Part shown: piece after piece, positions 45,925-53,421 of the stretch
How the letters are laid out: the number at the start of each line of letters is the position of its first letter
Numbering within the stretch: position 1 is the first letter of the stretch
From: Hyphomicrobiales bacterium
Lineage (GTDB): Bacteria; Pseudomonadota; Alphaproteobacteria; Rhizobiales; Rhizobiaceae
Assembly (NCBI GenBank): GCA_002401155.1
Contig: NVSG01000001.1
Coordinates: forward strand, 969,052 to 1,030,560
DNA length: 61,509 nt
Reading direction: 5' to 3'
Program-made: the position numbers and the translations under genes
The notes under the pieces: generated by a model
Databases searched by the model: none
Told to the model about the DNA's origin: nothing
What the model saw: only the letters and a program-made list of their open reading frames with translations

Positions 45925-47133
45925 ATGGCAGACGCATTTATCTATGATCATGTTCGCACACCGCGCGGACGGGGCAAAAAGGACGGCAGCCTGCACGAAG
46001 TGCCCGCTGTTCGTCTGGCCGCAAAAACACTGGAAGCCGTGCGCGACCGCTGCGAACTCGACACCACTTTAGTTGACGATGTCATTTTGGGCTGCGTTGA
46101 CCCTGTGGGCGAAGCAGGTGCCGATATTGCGCGTGCCGCAATCTTCGAAGCAGGCTACGATACACAAGCCCCCGGCATGCAAATCAACCGCTTCTGCGCC
46201 TCCGGCCTCGATGCCATCAATCTGGGTGCCGCAAAAATTCAGGCTGGCAGCGATGATATCGTTATCGCAGGCGGCGTTGAATCCATGAGCCGCGTTGGCA
46301 TGGGCATGTCCGGCGGCGCATGGCCGATGGACCCAAGCGTTGCTGTGCCGAGTTATTTCATGCCGCAGGGCATTTCGGCTGATCTGATTGCCACCAAATA
46401 CAGTTTCTCCCGCGACGATGTGGATGCCTATGCGGTGGAAAGCCAAAAGCGTTCCGCCAAATCATGGGAAAAGGGTTACTTTGATAATTCCGTCATTCCG
46501 GTAAAAGACCAAAACGGCATCACCATCCTTGCCAAAGATGAACACATGCGCCCCGGCACCGACATGCAAAACCTTGCATCCCTCGACCCCTCCTTCGTGA
46601 TGATGGGCGAAATGGGCGGCTTTGACGCCGTTGCCATTCAGGCTCACCCCGATGTGGAAGCCGTTCGCCACGTACACCACGCAGGCAATTCATCCGGCAT
46701 CGTCGATGGCGCAGCAGCCATTGTCCTTGGTTCCAAGAGAGCGGCTAAGAAAATTGGCACAGCACCACGCGCAAAAATCCGCGCTTACGCCAATATCGGT
46801 TCCGATCCAGCACTGATGCTCACCGGCCCGATTGATGTCACCGAAAAGCTGCTCAAACGCGCGAAGATGACTCTTGATGATATTGATCTCTTTGAATTAA
46901 ACGAAGCTTTCGCTGTCGTGGTTCTGCGCTATATGCAGCATTTCGAAATCTCCCACGACAAGATGAATGTTTGTGGCGGAGCGATTGCCATGGGCCATCC
47001 ATTGGGTGCCACTGGTGCCATGATCATGGGAACCGTGCTCGATGAACTTGAGCGTCGTAACCTCAACACCGCATTGGTAACCCTTTGTATTGGTGCGGGC
47101 ATGGGAACGGCAACCATCATCGAGCGGGTGTAA
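45925..47133 (+). CDS. Acetyl-CoA C-acyltransferase (thiolase)
   Basis: A 402-residue thiolase that cleaves 3-ketoacyl-CoA in the last step of beta-oxidation. The nucleophilic cysteine is in NRFCASGLDAINLG near residue 91, the histidine in ELNEAFAVV near 345, and the second cysteine in TLCIGAGMGTATIIE near 390, with GGAIAMGHPLGATGAM as the conserved loop. The ribosome site AGGAGG is strong. It works with the dehydrogenases and the FadB-type fusion of the same operon. Confidence 0.94.
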   Translation: MADAFIYDHVRTPRGRGKKDGSLHEVPAVRLAAKTLEAVRDRCELDTTLVDDVILGCVDPVGEAGADIARAAIFEAGYDTQAPGMQINRFCASGLDAINLGAAKIQAGSDDIVIAGGVESMSRVGMGMSGGAWPMDPSVAVPSYFMPQGISADLIATKYSFSRDDVDAYAVESQKRSAKSWEKGYFDNSVIPVKDQNGITILAKDEHMRPGTDMQNLASLDPSFVMMGEMGGFDAVAIQAHPDVEAVRHVHHAGNSSGIVDGAAAIVLGSKRAAKKIGTAPRAKIRAYANIGSDPALMLTGPIDVTEKLLKRAKMTLDDIDLFELNEAFAVVVLRYMQHFEISHDKMNVCGGAIAMGHPLGATGAMIMGTVLDELERRNLNTALVTLCIGAGMGTATIIERV

Positions 47134-47138
47134 CAACC

Positions 47139-47513
47139 ATGTCCAAATTGAACATCTGGCAACAGTTTGACCAAGTGACTGAATACTGGTCACCCCGCGT
47201 CGTTGCCGATGCCAATGGGCAATCAGTCAAGCTCGCCAAAATGAATGGCGAGTTCGTCTGGCATGATCATGCTGATGAGGACGAAGTGTTTTTAGTCTTC
47301 AAAGGCGACTGCATCATTCGCTACCGCGACCGCGATGATGTTGCCCTCAAAGAAGGCGACATCCACGTAGTACCAAGAGGCGTCGAACATTCACCGATTG
47401 CCGAAAATGATTGCTGGATCATGTTGTTTGAACCGCAAGAAACAAAACATACGGGCGAAGTTGATGCCCATCTGACCAAATCCATTGATGCCCAAAGAGC
47501 GCATCTGGTTTAA
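47139..47513 (+). CDS. Cupin-domain protein
   Basis: A 124-residue single-cupin protein. The metal-binding residues appear in FVWHDHADEDEVFLVFKG near 38-55 and the second motif in VPRGVEHSPIAE near 85. The function is not known; such small cupins are often isomerases, sensors or dioxygenase-like enzymes. The ATG at 47139 begins MSKLNIW, five bases after the thiolase stop. Its place in a beta-oxidation operon suggests it handles a CoA-ester or aldehyde intermediate. Confidence 0.85.
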   Translation: MSKLNIWQQFDQVTEYWSPRVVADANGQSVKLAKMNGEFVWHDHADEDEVFLVFKGDCIIRYRDRDDVALKEGDIHVVPRGVEHSPIAENDCWIMLFEPQETKHTGEVDAHLTKSIDAQRAHLV

Positions 47514-47523
47514 TGAGGAAAAT

Positions 47524-49746
47524 ATGATGACCTATAAAAATTTCACCGTCGAAAATGATGCCGATGGCATCGCGCTGGTAACATGGGATATGCCCGGCAG
47601 ATCAATGAACGTCATTGACGCCAATGTGCTCGAAGAATGGGAAGCGATCATTGATCAGGTTGCCTCGGATGAAGGCACCAAGGGTGCAGTTCTCACCTCC
47701 GGCAAAAAGGCATTCGGAGCAGGCGCTGATCTGGCGATGATCCAGGAATTGGTCGGACGCTATCAGGCCGAAAAAGACGCAAAGCCCGAAGAATCCGCCA
47801 AGGCATTGTTCGAAGGCGCATACCGCATGAACCAGCTTCTGCGCAAGTTGGAAACTAGCGGCAAGCCGTGGGTTGCTGCAATCAACGGTCCGGCACTCGG
47901 CGGCTGTTTCGAAATCACCCTCGCCTGCCACGCCCGCGTGATTGTCGATGATCCCTCTGTCAAAGTTGGTCTACCTGAAGTGAAGGTCGGCCTTCTACCC
48001 GGCGGCGGCGGTACCCAGCGCGTGCCTCGTTTGATCCATACGCAGGAAGCCTTGCAACTATTGCTTCAGGGCAAGAATTACGATGCCAAAAAGGCCAAGA
48101 GCCTCGGCCTCGTCACCGAAATTGCTTCCGCTGATGATCTCATCGCGGTTTCCAAAAAACTCATTCTGGATGGCCTCAAGCCTGTTCAGCCATGGGATGT
48201 CAAAGGCTTCAAACTCCCCGGCGGTCCGGTTTATTCCCCTGCTGGTTTCCAGCTTTTCCCACCGGCAAACGCCATCTATCGCCGCGAGACGCAGGATAAT
48301 TATCCCGGTGCCCGTGCCATCATGAAATGCGTCTATGAAGGCCTGTTGCTTCCCATGGATACCGCTCTCAAAGTTGAAGCACGTTACTTCACCGAAGTGC
48401 TGCGCTCGACAGAAGCTGGCATGATGATCCGCACCCTGTTCATGTCCATTCAGGAGCTAAACAAAGGCGCTCGCCGCCCCGATGGCGTGCCGGAAAACAG
48501 CATCAAGAAAATCGGTGTTCTCGGCGCAGGCTTCATGGGCGCAGGCATTGCCTACGTCTCCGCCAAAGCCGGCATCGAAGTGATCCTGATCGACCGCGAC
48601 CAAGCCGCAGCCGACAAGGGCAAAGCCCATTCCGAAGCGCTGCTCGATAAAGCCATCAGCCGCAAGCGTTCAACACCTGAGAAGAAAGAAGCTCTCCTCA
48701 ACCTCATCACACCAACAACGGATTACAATATGCTATCCGATGTGGACATGGTGGTTGAAGCGGTGTTCGAAGATTCCGAAGTCAAGAAAATCGTCACGGA
48801 ACAGGCCGAAGCCCACATGTCGAAGGACGCAATCTTTGCATCCAACACCTCGACCATTCCAATCACCGATCTTGCGAAATTCTCTAAACGGCCAGCGCAA
48901 TTTGTCGGCATTCACTTCTTCTCACCGGTGGATCGCATGATGCTCACCGAAGTCATCAAAGCCAAAAAGACCGGCGATAAAGCCATCGCCATGGCGCTTG
49001 ATTTCATCCGCATCATCAAGAAAACACCGATCGTGGTGAACGATTCCCGCGGCTTCTACGTCAACCGTTGCGTGCTGCGCTATATGAGCGAAGCTTACAA
49101 CATGTTGATCGAAGGCGTACCGGCAGCAATGATCGACAATGTAGCAAAAATGGCAGGCATGCCAATCGGCCCATTAATGCTGAACGATGAAACAGCCATC
49201 GATCTCTCCCACAAAATCCTGCATCAAACCATCCGCGATATGGGTGAAAAAGCCGTCGATCCGCGCCATGTGGAACTGATCGACACCATGGTTGAAAAAC
49301 ACGGTCGCCTTGGCCGCAAAAACCTCAAGGGTTTTTACGAGTATCCAGATAAACCGGCAAAGAAACATCTGTGGCCCGGTCTGAAAGACCTCTACCCGCA
49401 AGTCGATCCTGACACCCTCGACGTGCAGGAACTCAAAAACCGTTTCCACGCCACCATCGCTCTGGAAGCTGCACGCTGTGTTGCTGAAAACGTCGTGGTT
49501 GACGTGCGCGAAGCGGATGTGGGTTCCATTCTAGGCTTTGGTTTCGCCCCCTTCTCGGGCGGTGCAATTTCCTACATTGACGGCATGGGTTCTACTGCCT
49601 TCGTCGATATGTGCAAGAGGCTGGCAAAGAAATACGGTTCACAATTCAAGCCAAACAAATTGCTGCTCGAAATGGCAAAAACCAACGAAAAATTCTACGA
49701 CCGGTTCAACCCATACGGCAAACCAGCCAAGCAAAAAGCGGCTTAA
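47524..49746 (+). CDS. 3-hydroxyacyl-CoA dehydrogenase / enoyl-CoA hydratase fusion (FadJ/FadB-type)
   Basis: A 740-residue multifunctional beta-oxidation protein. The N-terminal crotonase domain (1-190) has FGAGADLAMIQEL and the loop INGPALGGCFEITLACHARV, with the catalytic glutamates in LPEVKVGLLPGGGGTQRVPRL. The dehydrogenase domain starts near residue 325 with the NAD loop VLGAGFMGAGIAYV. HFFSPVDRMMLTEVI and DSRGFYVNRC follow. The first ATG of the ATGATG pair is chosen; its ribosome site is GAGGAAA. It catalyses hydration and 3-hydroxyacyl oxidation. Confidence 0.95.
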   Translation: MMTYKNFTVENDADGIALVTWDMPGRSMNVIDANVLEEWEAIIDQVASDEGTKGAVLTSGKKAFGAGADLAMIQELVGRYQAEKDAKPEESAKALFEGAYRMNQLLRKLETSGKPWVAAINGPALGGCFEITLACHARVIVDDPSVKVGLPEVKVGLLPGGGGTQRVPRLIHTQEALQLLLQGKNYDAKKAKSLGLVTEIASADDLIAVSKKLILDGLKPVQPWDVKGFKLPGGPVYSPAGFQLFPPANAIYRRETQDNYPGARAIMKCVYEGLLLPMDTALKVEARYFTEVLRSTEAGMMIRTLFMSIQELNKGARRPDGVPENSIKKIGVLGAGFMGAGIAYVSAKAGIEVILIDRDQAAADKGKAHSEALLDKAISRKRSTPEKKEALLNLITPTTDYNMLSDVDMVVEAVFEDSEVKKIVTEQAEAHMSKDAIFASNTSTIPITDLAKFSKRPAQFVGIHFFSPVDRMMLTEVIKAKKTGDKAIAMALDFIRIIKKTPIVVNDSRGFYVNRCVLRYMSEAYNMLIEGVPAAMIDNVAKMAGMPIGPLMLNDETAIDLSHKILHQTIRDMGEKAVDPRHVELIDTMVEKHGRLGRKNLKGFYEYPDKPAKKHLWPGLKDLYPQVDPDTLDVQELKNRFHATIALEAARCVAENVVVDVREADVGSILGFGFAPFSGGAISYIDGMGSTAFVDMCKRLAKKYGSQFKPNKLLLEMAKTNEKFYDRFNPYGKPAKQKAA

Positions 49747-49774
49747 TTTAAGCTGCTTGCACAAAGCTATCTGC

Positions 49775-49807
49775 CTCACCCCTGTGCTTGTTTGCTACAG
49801 GGGTGAG
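49775..49807. terminator. Perfect 11-bp hairpin after the FadB-type gene
   Basis: CTCACCCCTGT / ACAGGGGTGAG with an 11-base loop lies 29 bases past the FadB-type stop. No T-run follows, so it may be an mRNA-stabilising or terminating structure. It may mark the end of the core operon before the isomerase gene. Confidence 0.6.
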
Positions 49808-49909
49808 CACACAATTACTTTACCTATTTTAATTTTTGCCCATGGCATATTGATCGATACCCATCATCGTGCATAAGTCGGTTTTCTTATTTTCAAAGGA
49901 AACCAATTT

Positions 49910-50530
49910 ATGTCCGACCATATTGATTATTACCTCTCCATCATCTCACCTTTCGCCTATATGGGGCATCAGGCCTTTTTCGATATGGCGGCAAAACACG
50001 GTAAGACCGTGAACGTCAAACTTTTCAATATGGCCGACGTATTCGCCAATTCCGGCGCCGCCCCCGTGCCCCAGCGTCCGCCCGTGCGTCAGCGCTATCG
50101 TCTGCTGGAACTCCAACGCATCTCGGAACTTCGCCGCGTTGCTCTCAACACCATGCCCAAATTTTTCCCTACTAATCCCGCGCGCGCAGATTTGTGCGCC
50201 TGCGCTCTGATCAATCAGGGAAAAGACGTCAAATCATTCCTTTTCGCCCTTCCCGAAGCCTTCTGGGCTAAAGAACTCGACATTTCTGATGAAGCCGTAT
50301 TGAGCGAGTTGTTAGAAGCCTGTGGCCATGACGCAGCTGCAACTCTTGCCGCATCCCACGAAGATAGCAGCACCGAACTCCACGCCGCCAATACCAAGGC
50401 GGCCATGGCGGTAGATGCGGTTGGCGCACCAGCTTATGTTTACGATGGCGAAGTATTTTGGGGTCAGGATCGCATCGACTATCTTGATAGAATGATCACT
50501 TCAGGCCGGGCTGCATTCAAGCCAGAGTAG
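49910..50530 (+). CDS. 2-hydroxychromene-2-carboxylate isomerase family (DsbA-like) protein
   Basis: A 206-residue kappa-class GST / DsbA-like fold protein. The N-terminal segment DYYLSIISPFAYMGHQAF matches the HCCA isomerase start, and the C-terminal segment GAPAYVYDGEVFWGQDRIDYL is typical of the family. It lacks a CXXC pair, so it is not a thiol oxidase. Activity on naphthalene intermediates is the family prototype but is not implied here. It lies after a hairpin downstream of the FadB-type gene and may be transcribed separately. Confidence 0.9.
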   Translation: MSDHIDYYLSIISPFAYMGHQAFFDMAAKHGKTVNVKLFNMADVFANSGAAPVPQRPPVRQRYRLLELQRISELRRVALNTMPKFFPTNPARADLCACALINQGKDVKSFLFALPEAFWAKELDISDEAVLSELLEACGHDAAATLAASHEDSSTELHAANTKAAMAVDAVGAPAYVYDGEVFWGQDRIDYLDRMITSGRAAFKPE

Positions 50531-50587
50531 TTTAGACTTGAATAATCCTAGTCAATAACAAGTAATACGCAGAATTCAACCTATAGA

Positions 50588-50605
50588 CATAGCAATTTTC
50601 CTATG
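50588..50605. promoter_or_regulatory. Small inverted repeat CATAG-N8-CTATG
   Basis: A 5-bp dyad immediately before the larger palindrome and upstream of the S24 regulator gene. It may be a second binding site or part of the promoter. Confidence 0.35.
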
Positions 50606-50610
50606 TTAAC

Positions 50611-50636
50611 CATTACAGGAATAATTTCCTGTAATG
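50611..50636. promoter_or_regulatory. Perfect 26-bp palindrome, probable operator of the S24 regulator
   Basis: CATTACAGGAA and TTCCTGTAATG are perfect inverted repeats around TAAT. The palindrome lies 27 bases upstream of the S24 regulator ATG, where an autorepressor would act. An 11-bp perfect half-site is far beyond chance. It could also form an mRNA hairpin. Confidence 0.65.
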
Positions 50637-50662
50637 GGTCTTGCGTTTACGGAGAAACATTC

Positions 50663-51337
50663 ATGCTTACGCATGATCAGATTTGGGCGGCGATTGACGC
50701 ATTAGCGGAAAATAACCAGCTCACTGCTTCGGGCCTTGCCCGAAATTCCGGCCTTGACCCAACCAGCTTCAACAAATCAAAACGCCATACAGCCAACGGC
50801 CGCCAGCGCTGGCCTTCGACAGAATCCATAGCCAAAGCATTGCGGGCGACGCAGGTTACTGTCTCAGAATTTTTTGAATTTGCAGAAGATGCTGGTGCAC
50901 CAAAGCCGGTGCAACGCAAAATGCCGGATCAAAACTATCCAATGCCCGGCAACCAAAACATGCCACTCGTAGGATTTGATCAGGCCGGTGCCGGAGGTTT
51001 TTTCGATGCGGGCGGCTTCCCCACGGCAAAAGACTGCGACGAAATCAGCTTCCCCACGGACGATCAGGATAAAGTCTACGCACTGGAAGTCACAGGAAAC
51101 TCCATGCACCCTCTATATTGCGAGGGCGACGTCTTGATCATCGCCTCCAACGCCTCTGTGCGCAAGGACGACCGGATCGTGTTTAAAACCACATCTGGAA
51201 AGATAATGGCAAAAATTCTTGCCAGAAAAACCGCCAAACAAATCGAAGTCCATTCAGGCCAAACGGGCGAAGGCGACACCGCCTATCCCCTAGAAGAAAT
51301 CGAATGGATTGGCCGCATCCTCTGGGCCAGCCAGTAA
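50663..51337 (+). CDS. S24-family (LexA/CI-like) transcriptional repressor
   Basis: A 224-residue protein with an N-terminal helix-turn-helix (about residues 1-75, ALAENNQLTASGLARNSG) and a C-terminal S24 peptidase domain. The serine-lysine dyad is S147 in GNSMHPLYCEGD and K184 in GKIMAKIL. A possible Ala-Gly autocleavage site lies at 108-111 (DQAGAGGFF). The ATG at 50663 follows ribosome site GGAG. No phage genes adjoin, so this looks like a chromosomal stress regulator. The perfect palindrome upstream suggests autoregulation. Confidence 0.9.
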   Translation: MLTHDQIWAAIDALAENNQLTASGLARNSGLDPTSFNKSKRHTANGRQRWPSTESIAKALRATQVTVSEFFEFAEDAGAPKPVQRKMPDQNYPMPGNQNMPLVGFDQAGAGGFFDAGGFPTAKDCDEISFPTDDQDKVYALEVTGNSMHPLYCEGDVLIIASNASVRKDDRIVFKTTSGKIMAKILARKTAKQIEVHSGQTGEGDTAYPLEEIEWIGRILWASQ

Positions 51338-51372
51338 TTCCCCACCAACCTTTTCCCATCACCAAGCACAGC

Positions 51373-51457
51373 GTTCAAGGCGGCGAAGAGCCGCCCGGCG
51401 CTAATGCGCCGCCCATACGGAGGCCCAAGCAAAGTTGGATACGCCGCGAGAACAAAC
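51373..51457 (+). repeat. Structured intergenic repeat, copy 1
   Basis: An 85-base element that also occurs at 56409-56496 in the same orientation. Stem 1 is GGCGGC-GAAGA-GCCGCC (51379-51395), stem 2 is CGGCGC-TAAT-GCGCCG (51396-51411), and stem 3 is CCAA-GCAAAG-TTGG (51425-51438). The ends read GTTC and GAACAAAC. It lies between the convergent S24 regulator and P460 genes. Compensatory changes against copy 2 support an RNA or palindromic DNA structure. Confidence 0.8.
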
Positions 51458-51497
51458 AGCCTTCTTCATACGCGCCAAGGCGCTTATGAAGAAGGCT
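51458..51497. terminator. Long hairpin between convergent genes
   Basis: AGCCTTCTTCATA and TATGAAGAAGGCT pair perfectly, and the inner GCGCC / GGCGC continues the stem around AA. It directly follows the structured repeat and lies between the ends of the S24 and P460 genes, so it is probably a bidirectional terminator although no T-run follows. Confidence 0.65.
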
Positions 51498-51552
51498 GCC
51501 GTGGAGAATTATCGCGACTGCCTTCTCAGCAACTACAGTCCCTCAAGTGAGA

Positions 51553-52101
51553 TCACTTGGTGAAAATGTAGTTTCCTCCCGGCGCGCCGGTATGACAGGC
51601 GATACAGCCTGCTTTTGCGCCCTTGGCGACTTTACCGGCAAGCATCATGCCCTTGGGGTTTTTGTCCAGTGAACCATCAGGCAAATACTTCACCCAGAAC
51701 CAGTTCTGGTTGTCTGAATCGTAGCCATCTTCGCGTTTGAACATTACGGTGATAGCGCCCAAATGCTTGGCCGGCTCCATTTGAACGGTCTCAACTTCCA
51801 CGTCCTTGGGGCCGTAATTGCGCTTAACAATCAATTCACCCGTGTGACCGTTAATGGTAGCGGATGCATAAAACGTTTCCAGCACAAATCCATGCGGCTC
51901 TGTGCCTTCATAAGGGAAAGAACGAATAGCCCCATCGCCTGCCAGTTTGATTTTTTCCATCTCCGCCCAAAGCGCTTTGGAATAAGCCACATCATCATCA
52001 CCGCCAAAAGGTGCCATCTGGCTATTAGCGCCAACAACACCAAAGGAAATTGTTCCAGCTATGGCGAGACAGGCTGCACAAGTTAAATTTTTCCAGGTCA
52101 T
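51553..52101 (-). CDS. Cytochrome P460 family protein
   Basis: A 182-residue exported c-type heme protein. A signal peptide covers about residues 1-27 (NLTCAACLAIAGTISFGVVGANS). The heme motif is C166-I-A-C169-H170 near the C-terminus, the typical place in P460 proteins. Relatives oxidise hydroxylamine or handle nitric oxide, and some need a lysine cross-linked to heme. The ribosome site AAGGAGAA is strong. It is divergent from the cytochrome c operon across 189 bases holding an ICE-like box. Confidence 0.87.
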   Translation of the reverse strand: MTWKNLTCAACLAIAGTISFGVVGANSQMAPFGGDDDVAYSKALWAEMEKIKLAGDGAIRSFPYEGTEPHGFVLETFYASATINGHTGELIVKRNYGPKDVEVETVQMEPAKHLGAITVMFKREDGYDSDNQNWFWVKYLPDGSLDKNPKGMMLAGKVAKGAKAGCIACHTGAPGGNYIFTK

Positions 52102-52192
52102 CTAATTCTCCTTAGTTACATATTTTTCAATGCCTCAAGAGTAGTCATCAAATGACAAATGCAGGTCTCACATCCGCCTCAAGCATCCTCAA

Positions 52193-52209
52193 CTTAGAGT
52201 GATTCTAAT
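52193..52209. promoter_or_regulatory. Irr/ICE-like box between two heme-protein genes
   Basis: The sequence CTTAGAGTGATTCTAAT contains the dyad TTAGA-N5-TCTAA. It resembles the iron control element bound by the heme-responsive regulator Irr in alphaproteobacteria (core TTAGAA-N3-TTCTAA as I recall it), with one core mismatch. Its place between divergent P460 and cytochrome c genes makes heme/iron control plausible, but this is inference. Confidence 0.4.
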
Positions 52210-52290
52210 TCACACAGGCGTGACTGGACAGTGATCATTCCGCTCACAATTATTTAGAGGAACGCGCAATTGAGCTAAGGAGAGCCTCCA

Positions 52291-53070
52291 GTGACATCCA
52301 TTATCAAGCAGCCGCAGTCAGCCATTCCTAACGCAGCCATTCGCATATTTTGCGCCAGTACCTTCATGGTAATTGCAGGATCGGTCAATATCGCCCACGC
52401 AGCAGGAGACGCAGAGGCCGGAGCCAAAACATTCAAGAAATGCGGGGCCTGTCATAAAATTGGCGAAGGCGCAAAAAATTCCACCGGCCCGGTTCTGACC
52501 GGCGTCATCGGTCGTCAGGCAGGCACTTTTGAAGGCTATCGCTACGGCAAAAGCACCAAAGCTGCTGGCGAAAAAGGGCTGATCTGGAGCGAGGATCTGG
52601 TGTTTGAATATCTGGAAAATCCACGTAACTTCCTGCGTGTTTATCTCGAGACAAGAAAAGCAAAAAGCAAAATGAAATTCAAACTTAAGAAGGAAAAAGA
52701 CCGCCGTAATGTAGCCGCCTATCTGGCAACTTTCTCACAGAAAGACAGCATAGCTCCGAAGATTACCCCTGAAAAAACTTCCCTGAAAGCAGACGGGGGG
52801 ACGATCACCGACTTTGCCGGAAAAATATGCGTGACCAATGACAGCGACACAACCCTGCTGTTTGTCGCCGAGGCAAGCAATGGCAAACGCTCTAACAAGG
52901 CCCTTGCTCCGAAGCAAACCCACTGTATCGCCTCTGCCGATGCCAATGGAACCATCGGTGTTTTTGAGAATGAAGACGCATTGGAAGGCTGTTCACGACT
53001 GGCAAAAACAGGAACGCCGGAACGTCTGGTTTCGTATACGCCTTTTGATAATTGCGCGTGGGGAAGCTGA
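52291..53070 (+). CDS. Class I cytochrome c with an added C-terminal domain
   Basis: A 259-residue periplasmic protein. It has a signal peptide (about 1-37, ending IAHA), a monoheme domain with C51-G-A-C-H55 and axial methionine M128 in SKMKFKLKK, ending about 148. A further domain of about 110 residues (150-259) with cysteines at 180, 212, 234 and 255 is not recognised. Usual class I cytochromes of this type stop near residue 130-150. It starts at GTG with ribosome site AAGGAGAG. It may be the electron partner of the divergent P460. A small secreted protein gene follows one base after its stop. Confidence 0.85.
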   Translation: MTSIIKQPQSAIPNAAIRIFCASTFMVIAGSVNIAHAAGDAEAGAKTFKKCGACHKIGEGAKNSTGPVLTGVIGRQAGTFEGYRYGKSTKAAGEKGLIWSEDLVFEYLENPRNFLRVYLETRKAKSKMKFKLKKEKDRRNVAAYLATFSQKDSIAPKITPEKTSLKADGGTITDFAGKICVTNDSDTTLLFVAEASNGKRSNKALAPKQTHCIASADANGTIGVFENEDALEGCSRLAKTGTPERLVSYTPFDNCAWGS

Positions 53071-53071
53071 T

Positions 53072-53419
53072 ATGAAATCATTTAAAACACTGGCTCTATT
53101 GGCGCTTTTTACTTTGCCACAAGCAGGCTCGGCCCTATCCGCAGATTTCCCCACAACCGATCCTCTTCTCTTCAAGGCCCTGTTTTCAAATCAACAGATT
53201 TCTGCCGAATGGATAGAACCGGCAGCCAGAACGGAACTCACCCCGTTTATGCTCCGGAACATCGCAAGAGATCTGCAAAAACAGGGCGGCTCCTACAGCG
53301 CAGCGCAAAAAACAGCGCGCGGATGGCTGCTCCAGTTCGATAAGGGCGAGGTTCGCGCCCGTATCATCAGGTCAAAATCAGGATATCTGATCGGCGTATT
53401 TTTCAGCGATATTGAATAG
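53072..53419 (+). CDS. Small secreted protein resembling the beta-lactamase-associated N-terminal domain
   Basis: A 115-residue protein with a signal peptide (MKSFKTLALLALFTLPQAGSALS) and one mature domain. The pattern LLFKALFSNQQISAEWI, then RDLQKQGGSYSAA, then WLLQFDKGEVRARI and GYLIGVFF resembles the small cystatin-like domain found before serine-hydrolase domains. Here it stands alone, with no hydrolase attached. The gene begins one base after the cytochrome c gene, so the two products probably act together in the periplasm. Function unknown. Confidence 0.78.
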   Translation: MKSFKTLALLALFTLPQAGSALSADFPTTDPLLFKALFSNQQISAEWIEPAARTELTPFMLRNIARDLQKQGGSYSAAQKTARGWLLQFDKGEVRARIIRSKSGYLIGVFFSDIE

Positions 53420-53421
53420 CC

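Noticed and set aside
50603..50662. Upstream in-frame extension of the S24 regulator from an ATG at 50603
   Set aside because: It would translate through the perfect palindrome; the ATG at 50663 has a ribosome site and matches the usual domain start.
50638..50662. A second copy of the beta-oxidation dyad (GTTTACGGAGAAAC) before the S24 regulator
   Set aside because: Only the GTTTACGG stretch is shared and it overlaps the ribosome site, so the resemblance is probably chance.
53045..53134. Possible prophage or mobile element around the S24 regulator and cytochrome genes
   Set aside because: No integrase, capsid, tail, transposase or tRNA attachment site is visible in the region.
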